Positions 1 through 9,402 of a DNA stretch of 18,210 nucleotides are shown in pieces. Origin of the DNA: Synura sp. LO234KE (Eukaryota; Sar; Synurophyceae; Synurales; Mallomonadaceae). The translations under genes were made by a program, and so were the position numbers. Below the pieces are notes generated by a model. It searched no databases. It was not told the origin of the DNA and worked only from the letters and a program-made list of their open reading frames with translations. The stretch covers positions 1 to 18,210 of the forward strand of contig VKHC01000122.1 in the NCBI GenBank assembly GCA_015143735.1, given 5' to 3'. The stretch's first letter is position 1. The number at the start of each line of letters is the position of its first letter.

Positions 1-125
1 TAGCTGGGTATTTAGAATTGAAAAACCAGCTATAGCTGGTCCATCCAAAACCCAACCAGCTATAGCTGGGGTTTTAGAGTTTTAGTGGTGGACTTTGGGT
101 GGTACCACTATAGTCGGTACCACTA
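1..125. repeat. Palindromic minisatellite cluster, left edge
   Basis: This stretch contains a perfect 16-bp palindrome (ACCAGCTATAGCTGGT, 25-40) and a nearly identical second copy at 55-70. After them come GACTTTGGGTGGT (91-103) and two copies of GGTACCACTATAG. The same words (GACTTTGGGTGGT, ACCAGCTATAG, CTATAGCTGG) recur in the array at the other end of the window. The array probably continues beyond position 1. No coding frame here looks real. Confidence 0.7.
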
Positions 126-1001
126 TAGCATGGATTTTTATCCACTGATGATACTTTCCTCTGAGCATTAAGTTTCCTCCTGCGGCCTACTAGTAGTAGT
201 AATAGGGGTCCGAGCTTGGTGGTGCGGCCACCACCATGATAATAATGCCAATCCGCCCTCCTCCTCCTTCTGCCGAGCGTTACTACATGCATGGATGGTG
301 GCTAGTTGCTTGGTTCATTTCTTATTACTAGTATAAGAAGGTATAGACCCCATCATATACTAACCAGGTGGAGACGAAGAAACTAGCATGTATGATAACA
401 GCAGGTGCTCGCTTCTGGTGACTACTATACTGGCACCCTGCCATCTCTCCCATCATGCACGTCTGAGGCTTTCCCTCAGCCAACTCCTCCCCCTCCTGAG
501 AACAGTTGGATGGTAGTAAACATCAAAAGAGGAGGAAAGAAAGCTTGCTTCTAATAAACCAGACCATAGGTAGATTAGGATGAGTAACAACTACTTCGAC
601 TAAAGAGGACGGATACGTTTGATTTCGTGAACTTTTTACCCGATGCACAAAAATGAAAGAGTTTCAGGCCAACGCTGATTATCCTGAATATGATATACAT
701 ATTCCCACTTCGCACCAATGTCTATACTAATAGTGCGACCGCGACATCTCTTGCCCATTAACACATACACAAATTCAACGTTTCATCCATACCTAGTATT
801 CTCACCCCTCGCTGCCGTTTATAAACAAGTATTCCAATATCTACATCAAATTGGTGATTCCATTTCATCCTCAATCCCTATCGATGGGTTCCTCTTGTCG
901 ATATAAATTATCACATCACCTATCCATTCCCCAAGCTCCTATCCGACAATTCTCTTCTTCCCTGGTACAAGAATCCGATAGCATCTGCTGATGACAGTTT
1001 A
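126..1001. other. Intergenic stretch, no supported gene
   Basis: This is mixed-composition DNA with short CTA/GTA and CTC/TCC runs around 187-205 and 255-272. An ATG-initiated 62-codon frame on the plus strand (718-906) has no recognisable domain or splice context. It lies beyond the 3' end of the minus-strand gene that stops at 1002, so part of this stretch is probably that gene's 3' UTR. I see no RNA gene. Confidence 0.5.
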
Positions 1002-2530
1002 TCATTCATCGTCGTGATGCCTATCACTCCTTCGACCAAATAGAAGTAGCCTGATGAGGGTAAGTACAGGGTTGCGTTTCAGTGGGGTTCGGCACGTCCT
1101 CGATCCGGTAGGGTGCACCACCGAGGAGGTGGGTGAGGCCCGGGACGAGACGAGGGTTAACGTGGAATCGGACCTCGACAATAACGCACTACCTAGCGGA
1201 TACAGCTCACTCCGAAGACTGCTTGAAGATGAGCTTGGCGTGGACGTGACCATACGATTGGAGGGGATAGGGAGGAGGGCCGGGAGGACCTGCTTGGTTG
1301 AGGGGGGAGGGGACGAGGACGGGGAGTGCTCTCGTGCACCTATGCCTTCACGGTCCGAGATGCACCCTCCTTCTGATGTGGGAAGGAAGGAACCATTGGA
1401 TGGGGTGGATACATGCCGTTGGGAAGAAGACGGGCAGTGGATGAATGTACTAGGAGGGTCCCTCCCTAACAACTCTGTGGAGTTGATCTGTGTGGACTGC
1501 TGCGAGTAATACGCATCGAATTCTGCGTTTATTTGATGCACTACGGTGTGGAGAGTTATCGCCTGGGGTAGAGAGGAACAACCATGGTTACTGCCACAAA
1601 CATTATCTTCCAAACTTGGAGACAAGTTGAGGTCATAAGAGTTGTGCGCCCACGCAGAAACCGTGTCCCAAGCCTTGAGACCAAAGCAAACGGATTTAAG
1701 CTACAAATGCAAGAATAAATTAAAATGGACATTTAAGGATTCGGTGAATTTGGTACAGATTTAAGTTTAGTTGTATTCGAACTCGGTTCATATTTACCTT
1801 AGTTTGTAAAAGCGTGAGAAGCCACGTACAGTTGTATTGCCTTTTATACGTAAAGAAGTGTATAAGATTGTCGCACTCAATAACTCTTCTTGTGCGCTCA
1901 TCTTCAGATTGCCGAAATGAAGAGTATTCGAATATATCTTGAGTGAGCTCCGAGATCCGCTGGGCCTGAATGATTCGAAAGCGTTATTTACGCTTTAAAA
2001 GAATAGCTCGTCATACATACCAGAACGTCTGCTTGGGACAATGAAGCATCAATTCTTAAAATATCAGTGATGAGCTCCAGAACAGAACTTTCTTCCATAT
2101 ATTTCGAAGTTGATCCGTTGTAGATTTGAAAAAAGAAAGTCAACATAGACTTGAGGTCAGAGTTCAAGACGCAAAAGGTCCAAATTAGTCCCGCAAACAT
2201 ATCAACTATGTCGTCACATCGGGAATACGGATATTCACAACTGCAATAGTGTAAGAATTTTTTTAATACGCCATCGCAAAGCAGTCCAATCTTCGATTGC
2301 ACTTTCGACACTAGATAAGGTAAATTTTCTTGATTAAGACATGACCTTTTTGAACATATTATATTTCTCTCAATCCAATCGATGATCTCCAATATTTGTT
2401 GAACTCGACCTAGCTGCATTGAATCATGCAGTAAAAGCTTCACCCCTGACGTAGTATTCGAATCCGTAAAAATCTTGAATCGATTCGCTGCAGCGATTCG
2501 GATAAAGGAGTTTTTACTCAGCCGATACAT
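1002..2530 (-). CDS. Three-exon gene, unknown protein with helical N-terminus and Ser/Pro-rich tail
   Basis: Exons are 2530-2021, 1965-1798 and 1700-1002. Together they encode about 458 residues, and both junctions fall between codons. The first exon alone would run into a stop ten codons past a GTATGT donor. Removing 55 bp joins it to an open frame. Exon 2 would stop after a GTAAAT donor, and removing 97 bp joins it in frame to the large last exon, which is open for 25 codons before the first alternative start. Residues 1 to about 280 are rich in Leu, Ile and Phe with charged residues and look like stacked helices, with several Cys pairs around 96-108. The last ~150 residues are Ser/Pro/Thr-rich, probably disordered, and end in a basic patch (GRRSDRHH) and DDE before TGA. 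I do not recognise the family. The ATG at 2530 follows an in-frame TAA directly, so it is the best start, but a GTAAGT at 2644-2649 leaves room for an upstream exon. GC content jumps in the last exon. Confidence 0.7.
1701..1797 (-). other. Spliceosomal intron, 97 bp (first gene, intron 2)
   Basis: The donor is GTAAAT at 1797 and the acceptor is TTTGTAG ending at 1701. Reading through meets a TAA near the middle. Splicing joins two open frames in phase 0. Confidence 0.7.
1966..2020 (-). other. Spliceosomal intron, 55 bp (first gene, intron 1)
   Basis: The donor is GTATGT at 2020 and the acceptor is TTCAG ending at 1966. Removal restores an open frame (phase 0) where reading through gives a stop within ten codons. 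Confidence 0.75.
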
Positions 2531-3452
2531 TTATTTGTTTAGGGCTATAAATCTAAATCGACCATAAGATTCGAGTCATAAAACGTACATACTTCGGTAC
2601 ATTTTACTGCACCCCTAACGCTTTGGAAATCAGTAAACAGATTACTTACCAATGCAAATATAGTGCTTCTAATCTAACGGTTTAAACGCGTCAAATCTCG
2701 TTTCTTTCGAGCCTCCGCTTTTCCGTGCGCACAATAGTTGCTCTTAGAATGAAATGTTTCTGTCCTTTAGAGAGTTAAGTTAGTCAGTGTTCTACGTGAA
2801 CTAATTTTGTTTTGTTTTACTGCACGTTATCTGCTCTAATTAACATATATTGATCAATTCTGTCATGTTCTTACCCGCTCGCAATATATTTATATCCAGT
2901 GCATTTCTGCAAATATTCCTGGTTTCAAAGTTGCGTATTAATCTCGACAAACGACAATACCTGAGGAGGGATACGCCGTGAAACTAAACATCTTCCGACT
3001 GCGGCTCTCATTTTCCTACCGATGAGAAGTCATGAAAATTTTCAACCCAGATAGCGCTGCAGTTGTTTGAACTCAGTATTTACAATTTAATCGGTCATAT
3101 TTTAAAGCATTCTCGATGCCTTTCAATAATTGTTCCGGCCTCTTATATTCTCAATACGTGGGTCTCAACCGAAATTTTAATAAAATCAATTTTTAATATT
3201 TGGGATTTTTTCCTTTTCATGTAGGGTTCGAAAATCTAGTTCGAGGAACAGAAACTACTAGCTTGTCCTCAAGATAATGATCTCAAATATCTGGTTGTCT
3301 TCTGTTGATCCACCAAGTACTGTGCAATCTCCCTAGCTAGGACGCAGTGTGGTTGGCTTTGCTCCAAATTACGGGCGGATCGCATCTTGGTCGGCCAACA
3401 TCCGGATCCTCCTTACCGTGGATTTATGAGTCCGTTTATAAAGCAACATTAT

Positions 3453-3701
3453 TTAGGGTCGCTCCAGTCTGACTCCTGAGAGTGGTAAAATTAAAAGTAA
3501 ACTAATGTAAGGGTGTGTGCTCGTTGCACCAGGCAAGAAACAAGAAGGAACATTGCGTTTTGCTTGAGGCGGAGCTTGTGCTTGGCGGTTTTGTTGTTCC
3601 CTCTCCTGCTCGCTCTTAGTAATATAAGCATCCTCATGTTGGTGTCTCCTCGACTCCCAATATTTACTAACTATAAGAACTAGTTTTCGTACCAAATGCA
3701 C
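3453..3701 (-). CDS. Possible exon or remnant, unknown small protein
   Basis: This is an open minus-strand frame of 82 codons with no ATG; the first possible start is GTG. A run of Glu, Gln and Arg around residues 30-42 is followed by a Pro/Ala/Gln segment. It could be a terminal exon of an unresolved gene or chance. A GTGCAA...CTCAG pair inside the frame would remove about 56 bp without changing the end of the frame. Nothing in it is recognisable as a domain. Confidence 0.2.
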   Translation of the reverse strand: MHLVRKLVLIVSKYWESRRHQHEDAYITKSEQEREQQNRQAQAPPQAKRNVPSCFLPGATSTHPYISLLLILPLSGVRLERP

Positions 3702-3951
3702 TTCCCATCGGATGGCATTTATTATTTGTTCTTCTCGACTCAGACTTTATTTTAGACTACTCCTATGCTATGGTGTTGATTTGTTATTCTTGCTGCGAGA
3801 AAATAGTGGCTTAAAATAACAGACCAAAAACACTAATTACAATACCAGGACGACTGCGCATCACTTTGTTACAAAACGTTAATTCGATAACAGCGAATAA
3901 AGTGCCTTTATATAAAACCACCAGTAGAGTATGCAATATTTTCTTCATCTG

Positions 3952-3987
3952 TACTCGTTTCAACAAGCCTACTCGTTTCAACAAGCC
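3952..3987. repeat. Perfect 18-bp tandem duplication
   Basis: TACTCGTTTCAACAAGCC occurs twice, head to tail with no mismatch, 27 bp downstream of the stop codon of the MORN gene (which runs on the minus strand). The lack of divergence suggests a recent event. Confidence 0.9.
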
Positions 3988-4013
3988 GCTAGATTAAATT
4001 TCAGCAGCACTTC

Positions 4014-7000
4014 TTAACCCACCTTTCCATCAGGCGACACCTCCTGAGTCACTTGAATTCGAAACGATTGGTCGACAACCAACGGCTTTATTAATGCATA
4101 CTTATCGCCCAATTGTACGGGACGGTAGCCTTTGCTTACCGTCGCCGGATCCAATCGGTCAGGGTCATAGGACGCTGTCACATAGAATGCAGGGTTGACA
4201 GCATCTGAAACCTCCAACACGTAAATACCTTCCGCCGTATAGGGAGGCAGTATGATCCTCTCCACCTCTGCTCGGCCGCCACAGGCCCACACCCAAGTCT
4301 CTGTCATCTCGACACATGTCCTCGGGACCTTGATTGCAGCAGGTGTTGAACCGACTGTAGTTTCCTCTGCAGAGGAGGCGTTGGCTTTGCGTCCTCCACC
4401 TTTATTCTTCTTCTTTAGCAGCTTTTCAGCAGCTTTACCCACGGCCGGGGAAGCCCCCGGAGGGAGAGCAGGTGTTGGTCCCGATATTGAGGTTGGGAGG
4501 GCAGAAGTTTCTCCTGCAGGTGATGCGTCCCCAATCTCATTCAGGAGTCTAGAAGCTTCATCGCAAATTTCCATTTCTTTGGTTTCTTCCCACTCGCGGC
4601 GGTCACTGGCAATCAACTGAGCAATACGAGCGTGATCCTGTCGCCATGTCTTATATGTTGAAGTCATAGTGACTGGGTCACAGAGATCCGCCCTGAATCA
4701 AGATATGGACCCAGATACAAAGAGGCGGAGAATATACACCAGTCAGGAGTGGGCATATCGCATAAATATCAACGAGAAAAATGAACTGGAATCAACGTTG
4801 GTAAATGAAAGGGTACTTACTCGGTGTTCAGATTAAGTACTTTAAAATCGCCTTCGAATCCCTCCCCCCCGACCTGTACTGTCAGAATGGACGATAGACT
4901 GGGGTCACTGACACCGCTGTTATTCGCCACGGGTTCTTTGCCGTACAACGGGTTACCGTAGGCACAGAAGGCGGCGTCTGGAATAATAGACGCAATCGCA
5001 TTTCGAATATATTCCCTTCCAGTGGGAATAGCAGAAGGATTCAAGAGCTCTCCATCCACTATAACTTTCGCTTCGATCTGCTCCACCTCATCAGCCTTGT
5101 TGTCTAGCACTTTATCATTCAGCAGCGAAAGAGCCACGGAATGCCAAAGACTCGCCGCGAAACCGCCCGGTGCAGCCCACCGGCGAATGCTCTGAGAGGA
5201 GGACGCATGTACTCTCCGCACGTCTCCCTCCTCCCCCTCCTCGCCCACATCCTCGCCTCCCTCTTCGCGGTACCTATACCTCAACTCCCAGTAGCAATTC
5301 TTCCAGATATGAGGGGAAGGCCCTGAACCATGCACGTCGGGCTCCTCCACACGTAACGACGACGTGTTATTCCCGTGGCCTTTGCCCGTGCCCTCACCCT
5401 CGCCACCGACGTTATTTCCAACGAGTGAAGAGCCGTCACTAGACGCCGCGCCCTGGGACACATGTCCGATGGACTGCTCTTTACTTACGGTTGAAGTCGC
5501 ACTGGCAGCCGAGCGGTCGTCCGTCACATCTTCATGTCCGGGACTTCCCTTTTCTCTCTCCTTTTCCTTCTCGCTCTCGCGCTCCATCATCTCCTCTAAC
5601 TCGCGAATAGGAACTAGTAGCACCAGCTCGATTGTCTTCACAACGGTTTTATCCGCTACCGTCTTTGTAGCAGTGCCACTCTCCAGACAGAGGACTACAA
5701 TGGTTGAGTAATTCGGCAGCTCGTCGGTGTCGTCGTCGATTCGTGACACGGGACGCAGACACAGCCTGCACAACATCGACAAGACACGTGGCATATGACC
5801 GGTGGAGAAGTCCGTGACATGGCTCTACACTGCTCACCTTGTGATGTCCGTCAGCGCGTCCGCAATGGCCACAGCGTCAAGTCGGAAGTCGAGCACGCTT
5901 GTGAATTCCTTCCCCGCACCTTTCAGGTCGCCTGGTGTAACGGTATAGAAGGCGTGATCCCCGAGAGAGAGATGGTTGAGGAAAAAGGTATGGAGGTCTG
6001 GGCCTTCTTTATGGGCGCCACTATCCTGTCTGCTAACAGGCGCACTCAAAGAGGACTTCTCGCCGAGTGACGGAGTTTTATCTCCCGCTTTTCCGTCATA
6101 GATATCGCGGGGAGCATTAGCAGATGAAGAGAAATCATATCTGCCCTTGAACAGCATGAGTCCGTGGACAGAGTCTCGGCCGTCAACGAACCGCAGACTA
6201 CCCGCCGGGAAGCGAGACCATTCGGTGACACTATCATGAAGACTCGGACACTGCATCCAGAACGGGACAGGTGCCCCGACAGTGAGCGGTCCGCTACCGG
6301 CTGGGACGTCTTCATGTCCGTCTCCGCTGAGTTGGCGGAGTCTCACCAACAGTCGTCGTCTTAATTCATACGGTGAAGTTAAAGACACTTGAATTAAAGA
6401 GCTTCTGATGGAGTTTATTTTGTCTGTTCGTTGGGAGGGCTTGGGTAATTTGGTCGATTTATTTGTCCGTTGAGATCTGTTCACCAGTGTAATTACCACC
6501 TTACCCAAATTTTGGGAAGGGTATAAAGTAACGGATACTGGAATCTCTTTGGCTGCTTTCTTAGCTGGTACTGCTTTCTTCTTCACTTCCTTGCTCTCTT
6601 TCTTATTATCCTTCTTACCATCTTTTTTGTCGTTGGCAGTGTCGCTTACAGTTGGAAGAAACACTTTCTCCAAATCAACTTTCACGTATTCACTTAAATC
6701 GGTTGGAAAACCATTTTCAAATAAGCCTACATATTTTAGAGTACCGTCGTTTAAAATGTACTTGCAGAGATTGTATGCAACTCCTTTATTCCAACTCCCG
6801 TATAAATAGCACTTTTCATTCCATATTATCCTCCCTAAGCCTGATAAATCACCGGCCATAAAGCTGCCCTCGATTTCATACCCTTTAGATTTGAAGTCAT
6901 ACTTTCCGCCTCCCTCAAATTTATGATTGACGAAGTTGCCCACGAAAAAATCTCCATTACCGAAGGTCAAAAGTCCTCGTCCGTTTCTCCGATTATCAGC

Positions 7001-7383
7001 GAAATATCCTTCATAAACTTCGTATTTATTGGCACTAATCCACTTCCCGTAACCTGACATTTCTCCTAACACCCACTCACCTTCATAAAATCTTCCGTCT
7101 TCCCATTTCTTTATTCCTTTTCCGGTAATTTCTCCGTTACTTATTTCTCCAACATAGCTACTAAAGCCTTTAACACTAAATTCACAATTTGATCCACTTT
7201 TGATACCGTGAACCCTGAGGATAGAGTTAGAGTATTGATAGAACAGAGAACTGTGTAAAGCTGAATCAACAATAATTACCATTCGCCTTTGTATAAATAA
7301 ACACCACCAGGATATTCATAGTTTCCATGACCATGCCGGATACAATTCAATATTTCGCCGCTGTAATGAGGTTTCTTTTCCAT
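4014..7383 (-). CDS. MORN-repeat protein with large unclassified C-terminal region, four exons
   Basis: Exons are 7383-7280, 7214-5838, 5765-4821 and 4692-4014, giving 1034 residues. The total spliced length is an exact multiple of three. MORN repeats fill residues ~7-205 (YSGEI...YEYPGG, YEGEWVLGEMSGYGKW, YEGYFADNRRNGRG, VGNFVNHKFEG, and others), about eight copies. Splicing out the first 65 bp completes the broken repeat as YKGEW|VHGIKSG, which strongly supports that intron. A Lys-rich linker follows (~226-257). The middle part (~258-493) and the third exon match no family I know. They include a Glu/Lys-rich coiled-coil-like run (~548-566) and an aromatic segment (IWKNCYWELRYRYRE, ~647-661) followed by a Glu/Gly-rich acidic stretch. 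The last exon has a second Lys-rich patch (~897-912) and a beta-rich C-terminus. MORN repeats usually bind membranes or scaffolds in flagella, basal bodies or conoid-like structures. That role here is inference. The sequence is AT-rich over the MORN part and GC-rich after about residue 310. Confidence 0.8.
4693..4820 (-). other. Spliceosomal intron, 128 bp (MORN gene, intron 3)
   Basis: The donor is a consensus GTAAGT at 4820 and the acceptor TGATTCAG ends at 4693. Splicing joins GA and G as a Glu codon and continues in frame into the last exon, which is open for eight codons before its first ATG. Confidence 0.8.
5766..5837 (-). other. Spliceosomal intron, 72 bp (MORN gene, intron 2)
   Basis: The donor is GTGAGC at 5837 and the acceptor TGTGCAG ends at 5766. 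Reading through meets TGA at 5836-5834. Splicing forms an AGG codon and continues into a 315-codon open exon. Confidence 0.8.
7215..7279 (-). other. Spliceosomal intron, 65 bp (MORN gene, intron 1)
   Basis: The donor is GTAATT at 7279, a CTAAC branch-like site lies near the 3' end, and the acceptor CTCAG ends at 7215. Removal rebuilds a MORN repeat across the junction (split Trp codon). Unspliced, the frame stops at once (TAA). Confidence 0.9.
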
Positions 7384-7457
7384 GAATCAAGCAAGTCAGG
7401 CTTATTTATATTTTAGGTAACCGTAAAGTGTTGTAACCGACTCAATTGAGAATTTAC
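7384..7457. promoter_or_regulatory. Divergent 74-bp promoter between MORN gene and charged-motif gene
   Basis: The two start codons (7383 minus, 7458 plus) are only 74 bp apart, so both promoters and 5' UTRs must lie here or overlap the other gene. An AT-rich TATA-like word (TTATTTATATTTTA, 7402-7415) sits about 20-30 bp before the minus-strand ATG. The position suggests the pair may be transcribed together. That is inference from spacing only. Confidence 0.55.
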
Positions 7458-8808
7458 ATGGAACTCTCTGAACCCTCATCATGGGCTGAAACAATAAAAG
7501 AATATGAAAAAAGTAGGAGGGCTCCACTTGTACTATCAGATGTCAATAATCGACTCAATCGAGGCGAGGTTCGTCCATTATCCATATTTTGAAGCGAATT
7601 ATCTTAGTACCTATCTTATTAGATTTACAAGAAAGAGAGGGAATATGACCCTATATTGAATGAGTTTCGTGATCGTGAAAAGGAAGAATACCACAAATCA
7701 CAACTGAAAAAAGAAATCACAGCAGCAACTGATCGATATCACCGACTTTCCCACGACCGCCACAACATCGTTACAAACGAAGGAAATCCCCAAAATAATC
7801 GCGAATCAAAGATTGTTAACCCCTATGACAGATCAAGAACACGTGAATGGAACTTGCTCAGCCATTTACCTACCCAAAGTCACTCACATGCGGGATTAAT
7901 GTACAACGAAGAATTTAACAAATCTGAGGAACTTCGACTGTCTGTACTTCTAGCACCAAAAATTCGTGATGCTCGTGAATACAGCATTATTTCTAACAAG
8001 TTTAACACAGATAACGACCACAGAATAGCCAAAGAAAACCAAGATTTACAAGAGAAATTAATCGACAAATATTGGCGAACTCATAGTTTTGACCCGATTC
8101 GTGGAAAATACATAGATAGTGATCAAGAACACGAGTACCTCGATCGCAGAAAGGAATCGGAAAAATCGCACGGAAAAGACCAATTCTTAAGATTACCTCC
8201 GAGGTATAAACAAAACAAATTATTCTACTTCTAAGCCTGACGTTCTCTATCTTCTTAGCATTCGAAATGGAGATGGTTTTGGGTATAATATTGTCAACAA
8301 TGAAGTGAAAGATCCCGAGCGCTTCAATATGACGACGAGTTTCAGCGAGCGATCACTTCAACGTGTAGTCGGCCATAAAGTAGAATCACAAATCAAATCC
8401 ACCGCAGATCTACACGAGCACGTGGATCAAACGCGGAAGCTAAACCGAGTAAATTACAAGCGTTGGGACAATCAAGTGAAACGTGGATACAATTTAGTGA
8501 CAAATGTTGAAGAACGCTCGGTACCTTTACCAGCAGTGAAGAGCGCTCCACCTGCTTGGACCTCGCTTCTTAAAGATCAGCTCGATGTGGTGGCTTCTCC
8601 TTCTATCGCAGATCGTCATTTTCATGAGCTCCAAATATCCGAGAAATCCGAAGTCCGGTCTGATGTTGGTTCTAAGAAGAATGTCCCCTCATTGAATCTC
8701 GCCCTCGCCGAGCCACCCGAGCAAGTCAGCTACCACGAACCGTTACAGGGTCCTCCCGGCATGCCTGTTCCTATTGTTCGGACGGGTGGATGGGGACGTG
8801 TAAACTAG
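7458..8808 (+). CDS. Charged helical protein with repeated N-[IL]-V-x-N motif, three exons
   Basis: Exons are 7458-7568, 7623-8203 and 8259-8808, giving 413 residues, with the frame kept exactly. The ATG at 7458 is the first in the frame. The protein is rich in Lys, Glu, Arg and Asp and probably largely helical (for example DPILNEFRDREKEEYHKSQL). A short motif recurs: HNIVTNEG (84-91), EYSIISNK (156-163), GYNIVNNEV (239-247) and GYNLVTN (307-313). The third copy spans a newly joined exon segment, PPSIRNGDGFGYNIVNNEVK, which supports the second splice. Between copies two and three lies YWRTHSFDPIRGKYIDS (~187-203). The last ~80 residues are less ordered and end in PPGMPVPIVRTGGWGRVN. The architecture recalls conserved uncharacterised proteins of ciliated and flagellated protists. 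I recall this only in general terms and cannot name a family. The pairing with a MORN gene fits a cytoskeletal role. Confidence 0.8.
7569..7622 (+). other. Spliceosomal intron, 54 bp (charged-motif gene, intron 1)
   Basis: The donor is GTTCGT at 7569 and the acceptor CTTATTAG ends at 7622. Reading through stops at TGA a few codons on. Splicing is in phase 0. Confidence 0.8.
8204..8258 (+). other. Spliceosomal intron, 55 bp (charged-motif gene, intron 2)
   Basis: The donor is GTATAA at 8204, with CTAAGCC branch-like site and the acceptor TTCTTAG ending at 8258. Splicing creates an AGC Ser codon and opens the last exon 15 codons earlier than its first alternative start. Confidence 0.8.
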
Positions 8809-9402
8809 TGATAATGTATTTGTAGTCGATCCAATACCGTGTACGATGGTTGGCGGCACACCTTACTAGTCTGGAAAAGTTCACTAGTTTCGTTAATGAC
8901 TAACTTGATAATTATTTCGTTCGCTAATCGTAAATTTCCTGTAGCTAGGATTGTTGTACAAGAAATGCATAGCGAGAAGAATTCGTGCGGTTAGTGATGA
9001 CGAGAGTAGAAAGGAGATATGATGATGAGGTGCGTCGTCTTGGTGCGCGCACGACTACTAGCTCTGTTGTTGGTGAGGATGCGCCGACCATCAGGATACT
9101 CTCACCCTTTTGATTCTTTCTTAAGAGTAATCATAATTATAATTACATAACAATAGCCCAATTGGTCAGTTTCCAACGTGCCAGAAAGCATTCAAAAGCC
9201 TGCTTTACGGAGCGACACACCACTAGCTAAGCAAAATGCAATAGCGCTACCAATTCCACTATTTTCGGTCACTGTCGTAGCAGGAGGAGACTGCGGCGAC
9301 AAAATCGTTCATCAAAATCTAAAATTAGATTCCACATGTAGCGCGGTTAAAATCGTAATATCTTTAATATTTGAGCGCAGAGCTGAAATCGTTCGTCTCT
9401 TT
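8809..9402. other. AT-rich intergenic region
   Basis: This follows the stop codon at 8808. A GTG-started plus-strand frame at 9178-9453 (91 codons) has no domain and no supporting splice context, so it is not called. A GATGATGA/CGTCGTC-rich patch sits near 8995-9060. I see no tRNA cloverleaf. Confidence 0.4.

Larger units (their letters stand above)
2531..4013. other. AT-rich intergenic region
   Basis: This lies between two minus-strand genes. It has many stops in all frames and poly-T/poly-A runs (for example 3180-3215). The only notable open frame is on the minus strand, 3701-3453 (GTG start, 82 codons). It has a Glu/Gln-rich middle and contains a possible 56-bp intron (GTGCAA...CTCAG), so it may be an exon fragment. 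I find no domain and no tRNA. GTAAGT at 2644-2649 (minus) may be a 5' UTR donor for the gene starting at 2530. Confidence 0.4.

Noticed and set aside
74-292. 72-codon minus-strand frame with Arg and Leu runs
   Set aside because: It is made by the minisatellite and by CTC/GTA-type simple sequence; no real protein signal.
718-906. 62-codon plus-strand frame with ATG
   Set aside because: It is short and has no domain, no splice context and no neighbour that would explain it; left in the intergenic entry.
1054-1509. 151-codon plus-strand open frame
   Set aside because: It is antisense to the Ser/Pro-rich last exon of the 1002-2530 gene. The minus-strand frame is longer and is joined in frame by splicing, and the plus frame has no splice or domain support.
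1002-2530. Resemblance to gamma-tubulin complex proteins
   Set aside because: It rests on a loose helical pattern and one INAEFDAYY string. The order of segments does not match the family.
3361-3425. Possible tRNA or structured RNA in a GC-richer patch
   Set aside because: I could not form acceptor, anticodon and T arms together; the nearby GGTTCGAAA word at 3225 lacks matching stems.
5141-5711. Several plus-strand frames of 60-115 codons
   Set aside because: They are shadows of the GC-rich third exon of the MORN gene on the other strand; Pro/Ser composition is typical of antisense of Gly/Glu/Arg-coding DNA.
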